NCBI GenBank assembly: GCA_900757465.1
Contig: CAAENY010000029.1
Span: forward strand, 1 to 29,568
Direction of reading: 5' to 3'
Length of the DNA stretch: 29,568 bases
DNA from: an uncultured Collinsella sp.
GTDB lineage: Bacteria > Actinomycetota > Coriobacteriia > Coriobacteriales > Coriobacteriaceae
The notes under the pieces are model-generated. The model was given only the letters and a program-made list of their open reading frames with translations, did not search any database and was not told the origin of the DNA. Every line of letters starts with the position of its first letter. The stretch's first letter is position 1. This document shows, piece by piece, positions 7,997 through 14,974 of the stretch. A program made the translations under genes and the position numbers.

Positions 7997-8932
7997 CTAC
8001 AGCTCCGTTACTTCAACGTTGTTGAAGATCTCATCCCAGCGGTCCATGACCAGGTGACCGGTCTTGGGATCCATGGCGTTGAGCTTGCCGCAGGTATTGG
8101 CGGTCTTGAGCACCGTGACGTCGTCGGCACCAGCCGCAATGGCATGCGCAAAGCCGGCGATGGTCGAGTCACCGGAACCCGTTGCGTTCACAGCCGCAAT
8201 CGCGGGCGTCTTGGCGCGGAACGCGCGGCCCTCATGGAAGCCCACCGAACCGGCAGCGCCCATCGAAACGACAACCCAGGGAATACCGGCAAAGCGGTCA
8301 TCGGCGGCAAGTGCCTCGCGCAGGGCATCGACATCATCGGTCGTAAAGGACGTACCCAGCAGGCCGTTAATCTCGGTCAGGTTGGGCTTTACGAGTTCGG
8401 GCTTAGCGTCGGACTCCAGCGCGGCCTCCAGCGATGCACCCGAGGTGTCGAGCAGCACCTTGGCGCCCGCCTCCTCGGCGATCTTGACGAGCTCGGCATA
8501 GTAACCGGCATCGACGCCACGCGGCAGCGAGCCCGAAAGCGTCACGACGTCCGCCTTGGCGGCAAGCTCGGCAAACTTGGCCGTAAAAGCCTCGAGCTCG
8601 GCAGGAGCGATCTGCGGGCCGCTCTCCAAAAGCTCGGTCTGATTGCCCTCGTGCAGGATATTCAGGCAAATGCGGGTCTCGCCGGCGATGGGCACAAAGT
8701 CGTTCTTGACGCCGTCGGCATCCATAAGCTCGGCCATATAGGCACCCATGTGGCCGCCGAGCAGACCGGTCGCGAGCACATCGTCGCCCAACTGCAGCAG
8801 CACACGGCTCACGTTGAGGCCCTTGCCGCCAGCGGTCTTTTCGGGCGTCACACGGTTAACATCGTCGATGATCAGCTTGTCGAGCTGATAGCGCGTATCA
8901 ATCGACGGGTTCATGGTAACGGTCAGAATCAT
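7997..8932 (-). CDS. lacC: Tagatose-6-phosphate kinase (PfkB family)
   Basis: Phosphorylates tagatose-6-phosphate to tagatose-1,6-bisphosphate with ATP. The 311 residues, close to the usual ~310, form a ribokinase/PfkB fold: substrate motif TMNPSID at the N-terminus, signature 1 TAGGKGLNVSRVL (33-45), and signature 2 ATGSGD (250-255) with Asp255 as catalytic base. 1-Phosphofructokinases share these motifs, so the substrate call rests on linkage to lacX, lacB and lacA. The ATG at 8930-8932 has AGGAGTT upstream. It lies 53 bp after lacX on the minus strand. Its stop codon directly abuts the terminal hairpin of the structured element. Confidence 0.9.
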   Translation of the reverse strand: MILTVTMNPSIDTRYQLDKLIIDDVNRVTPEKTAGGKGLNVSRVLLQLGDDVLATGLLGGHMGAYMAELMDADGVKNDFVPIAGETRICLNILHEGNQTELLESGPQIAPAELEAFTAKFAELAAKADVVTLSGSLPRGVDAGYYAELVKIAEEAGAKVLLDTSGASLEAALESDAKPELVKPNLTEINGLLGTSFTTDDVDALREALAADDRFAGIPWVVVSMGAAGSVGFHEGRAFRAKTPAIAAVNATGSGDSTIAGFAHAIAAGADDVTVLKTANTCGKLNAMDPKTGHLVMDRWDEIFNNVEVTEL

Positions 8933-8985
8933 GTTGAACTCCTGTTCCGGGGCGGCATAACCCGCCCCAAACATAAGATAACTCG

Positions 8986-9867
8986 TTAAAGGATCTCGAT
9001 CTCAAAGCCGCGAGTGACGGTCTCTCCCGGCTTGGCCACCAGGCAGCCACGCTTGTGCTCCAGAATATCGTCCTCGTCGGAGCAGGTGGACAGACCACCC
9101 CACGGTTCAACAGCCACAAAGTCGCCCTCGGGCTTGCTCCACACAATCAGGTACGGCATATCGGGGAACGTCAGGCGCACGCCCTTGTCCTCGGTCTTCT
9201 TGGTCAGCGTAACCACGCGGCTCTCGAGCACGTCAAAGATGGTCTCCGCGAAGTCGAAGAGTTCGTGGGTAAGCGGCAGGTTCTGTCCGATCATGGGGTT
9301 CTTGCTGCGATGCTCAACATCAATCAGACTCGTCGAGGGAACGGCAGTACAGAGCTCGGTGGCCTCACGCTGCTCAAAACGAAGCTCATAATCGTCATAA
9401 GACTCGCCCTCGTCGAGCGGGCACTTAAAGCCGGGGTGACCGCCCACAAAGAACGGCATGTCCTCGGTACCCTCATTGGTCACCTCGTACGACACGGCCA
9501 CCTTTTCCGAATCGATCGCGTAACGAGCAACGATCTTATACGGATACGGGTACTGCTCGAGCAACTCGGCATGGTCGGCAGAGCTTAAGCTCAGCGCAAC
9601 CATGTTGTCGCTTTGCCCCTCGAGCTTCCACTCCTGTTTGCGCGCAAAGCCGTGGCGGGCGAGCTTTACCTCGCGACCGCCCATGGTCATTGCGTGACCG
9701 TCACGAAGGCCACCGCAGATCGGGAAACAAATGGGCGCCTGGCCCGACCAGACCGCCGGGTCACCCTGCCACAGGTACTCACGGCCGTTGGCTTTAATCG
9801 AAGTGAACGATCCGCCAGCCGTGCTCAGTGCCACACGAATAGAACCGTTATCAAGAACAAACTCCAT
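8986..9867 (-). CDS. lacX: LacX-type aldose 1-epimerase (galactose mutarotase-like)
   Basis: Beta-sandwich mutarotase-family protein of 293 residues, the usual LacX length. Visible are LARHGFAR (His72), the catalytic-His motif VGGHPGFKC (His144) and EPWGG near residue 256, whose Glu is the expected general base. The family interconverts alpha and beta anomers of galactose or related aldoses; LacX proteins accompany lac operons of lactic acid bacteria and may act on sugar phosphates, which is unproven. The ATG at 9867 follows GGGAAGG. It is probably co-transcribed with lacC, 53 bp downstream, and separated from lacB by 373 bp containing the second structured element. Confidence 0.9.
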   Translation of the reverse strand: MEFVLDNGSIRVALSTAGGSFTSIKANGREYLWQGDPAVWSGQAPICFPICGGLRDGHAMTMGGREVKLARHGFARKQEWKLEGQSDNMVALSLSSADHAELLEQYPYPYKIVARYAIDSEKVAVSYEVTNEGTEDMPFFVGGHPGFKCPLDEGESYDDYELRFEQREATELCTAVPSTSLIDVEHRSKNPMIGQNLPLTHELFDFAETIFDVLESRVVTLTKKTEDKGVRLTFPDMPYLIVWSKPEGDFVAVEPWGGLSTCSDEDDILEHKRGCLVAKPGETVTRGFEIEIL

Positions 9868-10098
9868 AGGAGCCTTCCCTTTCGTACGCCAGCCCGCCGA
9901 GTCAGTGGGGCTGATAGAAAACCGGCCCGCGCCCCCTCACAGAAACGCGAGCCGTCAATTGAAAAGCTACAGAATGCCGGGTACCGCCAAAACGAAGCAC
10001 ACAAGCTCAGCAAGCAAAAGTGTTATCGAAGCAGCTTGCTGAACCAAAAGGCTTCGCCGCAACAGAGGGAACCCCACAGGTCACCTCAACGTCAGCGA

Positions 10099-10238
10099 GA
10101 AGCCAGCTGGTGAGGCAAGGTGCCGTGAAGCGAGGCGGCATTGACCTTCTGGTCATGCCGTCGAAGCTGAACGGCAGATTGCCCACCAGATGGCTTCGCA
10201 GCGTCGGCCGGTCCGGCGTTCGGTAGAACGCCGGAACC
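10099..10238 (+). ncRNA. Structured element, copy 2 (3' of lacB)
   Basis: Same fold as 7856-7996 with different stem sequences: GAAGCC/GGCTTC (10099-10104/10192-10197), CTGGTG/CACCAG (10107-10112/10184-10189), bulged A at 10113, GGCAA/TTGCC, GG/GA internal loop, TGCCGT/ACGGCA (10121-10126/10171-10176), and an apical 8+4-bp hairpin with TTCT loop (10134-10162). The linker GCAGCGTCGGC leads to a terminal hairpin (10210-10221/10226-10238) that ends two bases before the lacB stop. Unpaired parts (bulged A, GAAnCGA, GAAGnTGAACG, TTCT) are conserved between the copies; paired parts vary. The rest of the 373-bp lacB-lacX gap shows no gene. Confidence 0.6.
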
Positions 10239-10240
10239 CC

Positions 10241-10765
10241 TTAGTCGTGATACTCGCCGCGGTCCCACTTCTCGAGGAACTCGTCAAAGAAGTGCGGGTC
10301 GGCCTGAGCCTCGGCGTCGGCCTTATTGCAGGCATCGATCTTGGCGATCAGGGCATCGTGCTCGGGGGTCTTCTCGTAGGGCTCCTCCAGGAAGGCAAGC
10401 ATGATATCGGCCATCAGGAACTCGCCGGTGATCTTGCCGCCAAAGCCCACGATGTTGGCGTTGAGCTCGCGACGGGCATACAGGGCAGAGGTCATGTCGC
10501 GAACCAGGGCGCAGCGGGCGCCGGGAACCTTGTTGACGGCGTTGGTGATGCCGATGCCGGTGCCGCACAGGGCCACGCCAAAGTCGGCCTTGCCGCTGGC
10601 AACAGCCTCGCCCACGGCCTTACCGTAGATGGGATAGTGCGTACGGGTGTGGCTGTAGGTGCCGCAGTCGAGCACCTGGTAGCCAGCCTGCTCCAGGCGG
10701 TCGGCCAGATAGATCTTCTCGTCCGTAACGATATGGTCGCAACCGATTGCGATGGTCTTCTTCAT
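10241..10765 (-). CDS. lacB: Galactose-6-phosphate isomerase subunit LacB
   Basis: With LacA it converts galactose-6-phosphate to tagatose-6-phosphate in the cytosol. The 174 residues belong to the RpiB/LacAB family and match the usual ~171. Visible are GCDHIVTD (8-15), the LacB-specific HTRTHYPIYG (39-48), the active-site loop LCGTGIGITN (66-75, Cys67) and NKVPGARCALVRD (78-90). The ATG at 10765 has AAAGGACG upstream. It follows lacA by 63 bp. RpiB homologues can be ribose-5-phosphate isomerases, but the LacA/LacB pairing and these motifs make LacB firm. Confidence 0.97.
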   Translation of the reverse strand: MKKTIAIGCDHIVTDEKIYLADRLEQAGYQVLDCGTYSHTRTHYPIYGKAVGEAVASGKADFGVALCGTGIGITNAVNKVPGARCALVRDMTSALYARRELNANIVGFGGKITGEFLMADIMLAFLEEPYEKTPEHDALIAKIDACNKADAEAQADPHFFDEFLEKWDRGEYHD

Positions 10766-10828
10766 CAGAACGTCCTTTCGTCTGAATTCACAAGTTGAGG
10801 TAGAAGTTCGAGTTCTCGGTGGCTCTCG

Positions 10829-11257
10829 TTAGGCCATCTTGTTGAGCATGTCGACACGGATCTGGTGACGGCCGCCGGCGTACTGGGCACGCAGGAACTC
10901 ACGGGCGATCTTCTTAGCGACCTCGGTACCCACAACGCCCGGGCCCATGGTGACCATGCGCGAGCCGTTGTGCTCGCGGGTCATGTAGGCGGAGCGCTCG
11001 TCGGAAATGTTGGCGACGACCATGCCCTTGATCTTGACGGCGGCCATATAGGAGCCGACGCCGTACTTATCGAATGCAAAGCCCTGGGAATCCTTGTGCT
11101 CCAGCAGGTCCTTGGCAACGGCGGTCGCGGAATCGACAAAGTCCGCGGCAGGGGTCTCGGAATAGTCGACGACCTCGTGACCGTCGGCGATGAGCATCTC
11201 CTTGATGGACTCCTTCATCGACATACCGTCGGCATCGGAAGCGATTACAACCCTCAT
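10829..11257 (-). CDS. lacA: Galactose-6-phosphate isomerase subunit LacA
   Basis: Partner of LacB in the heteromultimeric galactose-6-phosphate isomerase. The 142 residues match the usual LacA length. Diagnostic parts are VKIKGMVVANISDERSAYM (75-92), TREHN (93-97) and the conserved C-terminus GGRHQIRVDMLNKM (128-141). The ATG at 11257 follows an optimal AAGGAGG. It is first in the minus-strand lacAB transcript; the upstream gap holds TGTTC/GAACA repeats that are candidate operators. Confidence 0.97.
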   Translation of the reverse strand: MRVVIASDADGMSMKESIKEMLIADGHEVVDYSETPAADFVDSATAVAKDLLEHKDSQGFAFDKYGVGSYMAAVKIKGMVVANISDERSAYMTREHNGSRMVTMGPGVVGTEVAKKIAREFLRAQYAGGRHQIRVDMLNKMA

Positions 11258-11350
11258 GACATCCTCCTTGAGAGATACGCAGGTGCGTAGTTTCTGTTTG
11301 GAAGTGTTGAATCGCGCTCAGGTCCGGGCATCTGAATGTGCGATTCTTCA

Positions 11351-11437
11351 CTGTTCATGTTTATTTGAACACATTCGAACAGTAACTGCAACAACTATTT
11401 GTTTATCTTTGTTCTATTTTGAACAAATACCGTTCAC
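11351..11437. promoter_or_regulatory. lacAB control region with TGTTC/GAACA inverted repeats
   Basis: The 307-bp gap 11258-11564 holds no gene. It contains TGTTCA (11352-11357) facing TGAACA (11366-11371), a further GAACAG at 11377-11382, and a perfect inverted repeat TTTGTTC, TATTTT, GAACAAA (11408-11427). CCGTTCAC follows at 11430-11437. Lactococcal-type LacR is a DeoR protein that binds AT-rich sites upstream of lac genes, so the DeoR regulator at 1239 is a candidate binder; this is inference. Confidence 0.5.
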
Positions 11438-11489
11438 AGATGATTGCTGACCGTTTGGACTGGGCGCGGACGTAGCGACCATGTGTTCA

Positions 11490-11530
11490 ACAAACAAAAG
11501 GGCGGCCGAGAACGTGTCTCAGCCGCCCTT
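11490..11530 (-). terminator. Intrinsic terminator of the membrane-protein gene
   Basis: AAGGGCGGC (11498-11506) pairs with GCCGCCCTT (11522-11530). Read on the minus strand, the stem is followed by TTTGTTTG. It lies 35 bases after the stop codon at 11565. Confidence 0.85.
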
Positions 11531-11564
11531 CGACGGTGTGCCCCGGTATATACAGCTGTTTTAG

Positions 11565-12578
11565 CTACTCAGACCGTCCGCTCTTCTTGGCATGTTTGGA
11601 CGGAGCGCTCAAGAAGCGACCCGTCAAATAGTTCGCCAGGCCGGAAATATCAACCCCCAGTAGCACGTGCCCCAGCCACAAAAACGCCGCGAGCACCAGA
11701 AGTGGAATCACGCACGAGGTCACGATCATCACGATGACACCTTCGATCAGATCGGTCACCTGCTGCACAATTTCATCGGTCATCTGCTTGGCACCGCTGG
11801 TCACCGATGTGACGAGGCCCGAGGCGCCGTCGGCAAGCTGCTCAAGCACATTCTTGGACTCTGTGGACTCGGTCTTTTTCTTGCTTGCTTTGGAGCTGTC
11901 GCTATCTGCCACACCTGCAGCGTCGGCCGCCTTTTGCTCGGCTTGCTCGATGCTCACTCGATACGTTTCGTCGACCTTCTGCGACACCCATACGCTCGCG
12001 GGCACGAGCGCCATGCCAATCACGGCAACCACCAGCACGCGCGTCGCCACACGGCGCAGGACAGCGCTCGTGCTCCAGCGCCCGTGAATGCCGAGCGACA
12101 CCGCAAAGAGCACCAACGCAGACGGGATTAAGATGCCCAGGCCAACCGACCACAAAATCGTGAGCAGATATTTCTCTAGGTATAGCACGGCAAGCACGAT
12201 GCCCAAGTTACCCGAAAGCTGCGCGAGCTGCTCGGCAACCGGCGTTCCTGTATCGCCCGGCAGCGCAGTGATACCCGCAGATAGGGCGACGCACGAGGTC
12301 GTGAGCGCCAAAACATTGCCCTTCTTTTGATCGATGACCTCGATGGTGGAGTCCCAAGTCTTGGTATCGGCGAAATGCGGACGAGCTACAAAGCCTGACA
12401 GCAGCGCCAGTACCACGAGCGCAACGATAAAGCCAATCTGCAGCTTTTTGTTTGCGCACACGACATCGGACAGGCTGGGCTGCAGCTCGGTTACCGTCGT
12501 GTGCTCGGTTATCTGGACAGGACGTCCATGAGCCATCTCGTGCGCGTCTCTTTTTTGAATCAATCCGTTGTCCGGCAT
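11565..12578 (-). CDS. Multi-pass membrane protein of unknown function
   Basis: Not recognised. The 337 residues have hydrophobic segments at about 47-64, 124-140, 142-164, 179-198 and 280-307, plus a weaker one near 92-105. A hydrophilic Lys/Ser/Glu-rich segment (about 200-245) with coiled-coil-like composition (SIEQAEQKAADAAG, then KASKKKTESTESK) and an amphipathic stretch (246-279) separate the last two segments. The C-terminus is basic (KHAKKSGRSE). There is no signal peptide and no catalytic motif I can name. The ATG at 12578 has a very strong GAGGAGG ahead, so the gene is real. Monocistronic with its own terminator. It lies between lacAB and lacF but nothing ties it to sugar metabolism. 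Confidence 0.88.
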   Translation of the reverse strand: MPDNGLIQKRDAHEMAHGRPVQITEHTTVTELQPSLSDVVCANKKLQIGFIVALVVLALLSGFVARPHFADTKTWDSTIEVIDQKKGNVLALTTSCVALSAGITALPGDTGTPVAEQLAQLSGNLGIVLAVLYLEKYLLTILWSVGLGILIPSALVLFAVSLGIHGRWSTSAVLRRVATRVLVVAVIGMALVPASVWVSQKVDETYRVSIEQAEQKAADAAGVADSDSSKASKKKTESTESKNVLEQLADGASGLVTSVTSGAKQMTDEIVQQVTDLIEGVIVMIVTSCVIPLLVLAAFLWLGHVLLGVDISGLANYLTGRFLSAPSKHAKKSGRSE

Positions 12579-12694
12579 TTGGATACCTCCTCATTCCGGC
12601 CTGTAATGCGGTGGAAAGTATACCCACCCATCGAAAAACCGAACGGGAGGGCGTGCAGAAGCTCCATAACGCTGCTAGTCGAATAGTGCCATTT

Positions 12695-12848
12695 CAAAAC
12701 TATGCCGGTTTACTACGATAAAACCGATAGGACCGACCACATTTGCTATTAGTAGAAAATGACAAGCGTTCTACCTGCGGCTTTGATAACGCTGTTCTTT
12801 CCATAGTTGAAAGAATGCGATTCATCGTAGTAAACCGGCATAGTTTTG
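12695..12848. mobile_element. MITE-like element with 25-bp perfect terminal inverted repeats
   Basis: Arms 12695-12719 and 12824-12848 are perfectly complementary over 25 bp (outer part CAAAACTATGCCGG). They enclose 104 bp of AT-rich noncoding sequence. No open frame inside resembles a transposase. Size and architecture fit a miniature inverted-repeat element, though no target-site duplication is clear at the ends (TTT before, TAA after). The rest of the 482-bp gap 12579-13060 holds the repeat units at 12889-12972 and the lacF terminator. Confidence 0.6.
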
Positions 12849-12888
12849 TAACCGACAGGCCGATTCGGCACCGCAGCAAACCCAATTA

Positions 12889-12972
12889 CCCGTTTTCTTC
12901 CGTCCTCAAAGGATCAAATGCATGGCAGGAGTGTCCCAAACTGCCGGCAGATAAGGAACGTCCCCAAGTGCC
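12889..12972. repeat. Interspersed repeat units A (inverted) and B, copy 2
   Basis: 12889-12916 (CCGTTTTCTTCCGTCCTCAA, then AGGATCA) is the reverse complement of the unit at 7591-7621 with a few changes. 12932-12972 repeats the unit at 7771-7812. The two units occur together in both gaps but in different relative orientation. Confidence 0.65.
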
Positions 12973-12996
12973 GGGTAACCGCAACTTGGAGGAGTG

Positions 12997-13033
12997 CAGA
13001 AAAAGCCCTGTCGCGGGTAGCGGCAGAGCTTTT
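12997..13033 (-). terminator. Intrinsic terminator of lacF
   Basis: On the minus strand AAAAGCTCTG (complement of 13024-13033) pairs with CAGGGCTTTT (complement of 13001-13010) with one G·U, and the stem runs into a TTTTT tract. It lies about 30 bases after the lacF stop. Confidence 0.75.
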
Positions 13034-13060
13034 GGAAGGGGACTTGGTTGTGAGGGCTCG

Positions 13061-13399
13061 TTAGGCGAGCTTGGCCTCGAGCTCGGCGATGCGCTTGTAG
13101 GCATCGATGGTAAAGCGGGTCTGCTTCTCCAGGATCATAGTGGTCATGAGAGTGTCCTGAGCGTGAGCCATGATGAAGGTCATCTCCATCTCGCCACCGC
13201 CGGCCTCCTGCGAAAGCAGCTTGGTCTGCGTGTCGTGGGCACCGATGAGCGCATCGCTGGCATCCTTGTGCAGCTGTTCGGCCTTCTCAAAATCACCCTC
13301 GCGAGCAGCATCGAGCGCTGCAAGCAGATCGGTCTGGGCGTCACCTGCGTATGCGACGATCTCGAATCCAACCATCGAGATTTCTTCTTTGGTTGCCAT
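13061..13399 (-). CDS. lacF: PTS lactose/cellobiose-type EIIA
   Basis: Cytosolic phosphocarrier that takes phosphate from HPr and passes it to the IIB cysteine of the EIICB permeases. The 112 residues match the usual ~105. Visible are GFEIVAYAGDAQTDLLAAL (11-29), AHDTQTKLL (54-62) and the phosphorylation site IMAHAQDTLMTTMIL (76-90), with His79 equivalent to His78 of lactococcal LacF and Asp82 as the conserved acid. The ATG at 13399 follows AAAGGAACG. It is the only IIA here, while three EIICB genes lie downstream. It follows the LacI gene at 13614 on the same strand with a 214-bp gap, so it probably has its own promoter. Confidence 0.97.
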   Translation of the reverse strand: MATKEEISMVGFEIVAYAGDAQTDLLAALDAAREGDFEKAEQLHKDASDALIGAHDTQTKLLSQEAGGGEMEMTFIMAHAQDTLMTTMILEKQTRFTIDAYKRIAELEAKLA

Positions 13400-13507
13400 A
13401 TTGCGTTCCTTTCACATATGAACCAATGGAGAGCATCGCGTCCGGGCATACGCGCTGCGTTCTGTATGGCAGAAACATTAACATTCAAACAAAAAAGAAC
13501 AACGCAA

Positions 13508-13552
13508 AACATAATTTCAAGCTATGAACGGTCAATTTTCGCCCGTGAACGG
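13508..13552 (-). promoter_or_regulatory. Candidate lacF promoter
   Basis: On the minus strand TTGACC (13530-13535) and TATGTT (13508-13513) are 16 bp apart, a fair sigma-70-type pair about 110 bp upstream of lacF. CCGTGAACGG at 13543-13552 is the exact reverse complement of the motif at 4585, and GAACGG recurs at 13526-13531 over the -35. GAACA boxes at 13568-13572 and 13496-13500 resemble those before lacA. Confidence 0.4.
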
Positions 13553-13613
13553 TTTCCAAACCATTTCGAACAATATCAAACATGATTAACGGAAACCCAA
13601 ACAGGACCGCGCC

Positions 13614-14618
13614 CTAGCGCAAATCGCGCACCGTATCGCCCTCTACGAGCACGCCGGGGATCAGCATGTGCTCCACGCCAGACGCACCCCCCTCGGCACC
13701 GGCAATCTTATCGACTGCCCACATGCCGACACGCCTGTTGTCAAAGCGCACGGTGGTCAGGCGACGGTCGGGCACGATATCGCCCAGGCTGTCATCAACA
13801 CCCACCACGCTCACGTCCTCGGGCACACGCCTTCCACGCGACTCGAGCCCGCGAATGCAGCCGTAGGCCATGGCGTCGTTGGAGGCATAGATGGCAGTAC
13901 AGGTCGGATCGTCCGCCAGAGCCTGGCCTGCGGCATATCCGCTCTGCGCCGTCCAATCGCCACGGATGAGTCGCGGCAGCTCAATACCATGTGCGCGCAA
14001 TGTCTCGCGCCAGCCTTCCTCGCGCTGCATGCCCGAAAGCGAGCGCTCGGGACACGAGATAAAGTGCACGGTCTTGTGCCCCTGCCCCAGCAAGTACTCG
14101 ACCACCTGGCGCGAGCAATCGAACTGGTCGTTATCGACCGTAGAGCACAGCGGGTGCTCCAACATCGTAACGAGCACCGTCTGCATGCCGGGCAGCGGCT
14201 CGAAGGTTCCAAAGTCCGCCGGCATGCGGTTCATAATCACGACCATACCGTCCACCGGCAGTGCGCTCATACGCGACGATGCACTCTCGAGGGTATACGG
14301 ATGCCCATCTACTTTAGTGAGGGTAATGGCGTAGCCGTGCTTATCGGCGGCGGCGGCAAAGCCCTCCATACGGTCGAGGTTGCCGGTACCGGTAATGTTG
14401 AACATGGCGACGCCGACGGTCTTAAACTTACCGCGGCGCAGCGATCGACCGGCAAAATTGGGGCGATACCCCAGCTCGCGCATGGCGGCACGCACGCGCT
14501 CCTTGGTCTCTGGGCGCACGCTGGGCGAATCGTGCACCGTACGCGAGACTGTCTGCTCCGAGACGCCCGCGAGACGCGCCACATCCTTAACGGAAACCGA
14601 TTTTTTAACAGCGGCCAT
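13614..14618 (-). CDS. LacI-family regulator, likely of lacE-lacG
   Basis: LacI-type repressor of 334 residues. The helix-turn-helix is at about 8-30 (VKDVARLAGVSEQTVSR), followed by the hinge and a PBP-like effector domain (VVIMNRMPADFGTFE, YASNDAMAYG, VSVVGVDDSLGDIV). The ATG at 14618 is preceded by AGAAAGA, a weak ribosome site, and no better start is available. It is divergent from lacE, with two palindromic sites between them. The recognition helix has Glu21-Gln22 before TVSR, where the gal regulator has Gln-Gln, which fits its different operator. Inducer unknown. Confidence 0.93.
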   Translation of the reverse strand: MAAVKKSVSVKDVARLAGVSEQTVSRTVHDSPSVRPETKERVRAAMRELGYRPNFAGRSLRRGKFKTVGVAMFNITGTGNLDRMEGFAAAADKHGYAITLTKVDGHPYTLESASSRMSALPVDGMVVIMNRMPADFGTFEPLPGMQTVLVTMLEHPLCSTVDNDQFDCSRQVVEYLLGQGHKTVHFISCPERSLSGMQREEGWRETLRAHGIELPRLIRGDWTAQSGYAAGQALADDPTCTAIYASNDAMAYGCIRGLESRGRRVPEDVSVVGVDDSLGDIVPDRRLTTVRFDNRRVGMWAVDKIAGAEGGASGVEHMLIPGVLVEGDTVRDLR

Positions 14619-14730
14619 AGGTCGATCTTTCTATGTCGACGATGCCATTGGTGGCACCCTACGCAGTCATTTTTAACGCCTTCAAGTATATCTAACGCCT
14701 CCCCGCCATACGTTTACCACCCAAAACCTA

Positions 14731-14738
14731 CCGTTCAC
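14731..14738 (+). promoter_or_regulatory. CCGTTCAC motif copy
   Basis: Another copy of the CCGTTCAC octamer found in sugar-gene regulatory gaps, here about 245 bp upstream of lacE in the divergent spacer. Function unknown. Confidence 0.3.
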
Positions 14739-14775
14739 CGACATTTTTGCTTCCCCGAACGGCTTTTGTCGCCCA

Positions 14776-14793
14776 AATGTTAACGTTGCCATT
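14776..14793. promoter_or_regulatory. LacI-type operator, lacE site 1
   Basis: AATGTTAACGTTGCCATT is palindromic as AATGnnAACGTTnnCATT. Its centre lies 120 bp (about 11.4 helical turns) from the second site, a distance compatible with looping. Confidence 0.75.
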
Positions 14794-14837
14794 GTGTAAA
14801 CACAGAGCCACCGGGCGGCTCAAACGTTTACGCACAA

Positions 14838-14886
14838 GGAATCGACGGTTCGCAGGCACAGGAACCACCGGTTCGCGTCTTTTTTT
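14838..14886 (+). promoter_or_regulatory. Candidate transcription attenuator in the lacE leader
   Basis: GAACC at 14862-14866 can pair with GGTTC upstream (14847-14851) or with GGTTC downstream (14870-14874). The second pairing is followed by GCG and seven Ts (14880-14886), so the two folds are mutually exclusive, one terminator-like and one not. The 29-nt region before it starts GGA, ends ACC and contains GCAGGCA, recalling BglG/LicT RNA antiterminator targets, but the spacing does not match the consensus. Stems are only 5 bp, so confidence is low. Confidence 0.35.
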
Positions 14887-14895
14887 GTGTCGCAA

Positions 14896-14913
14896 AATGG
14901 CAACGTCAACATT
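14896..14913. promoter_or_regulatory. LacI-type operator, lacE site 2
   Basis: AATGGCAACGTCAACATT, the reverse orientation of site 1 with one change in the core. It lies 61 bp before the lacE start codon, downstream of the possible attenuator, where binding could block elongation or initiation. Confidence 0.75.
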
Positions 14914-14974
14914 TTGGCAAGCAAACGTCAAAAGCTACCATCGTTGCTAACCCACCGACTCTTAGGAGCTTTGC

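Noticed and set aside
7997..8932. 1-phosphofructokinase (FruK) instead of LacC
   Set aside because: Motifs are shared and cannot separate them, but no fructose PTS gene is nearby while lacA, lacB and lacX are.
7856..10238. Known ribozyme or riboswitch (hammerhead, pistol, RNase P, SRP RNA, 6S RNA)
   Set aside because: The conserved loops do not match the cores of these families as I know them; no such name can be supported without a covariance search.
12743..13585. 280-codon plus-strand frame
   Set aside because: It runs through the MITE-like element, the interspersed repeats and antisense to lacF; no family features and no ribosome site.
14838..14866. Definite BglG/LicT antiterminator target
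   Set aside because: Ends and the GCAGGCA core are similar, but internal spacing is off by three bases and no antiterminator gene is in the window; kept only as a low-confidence attenuator.
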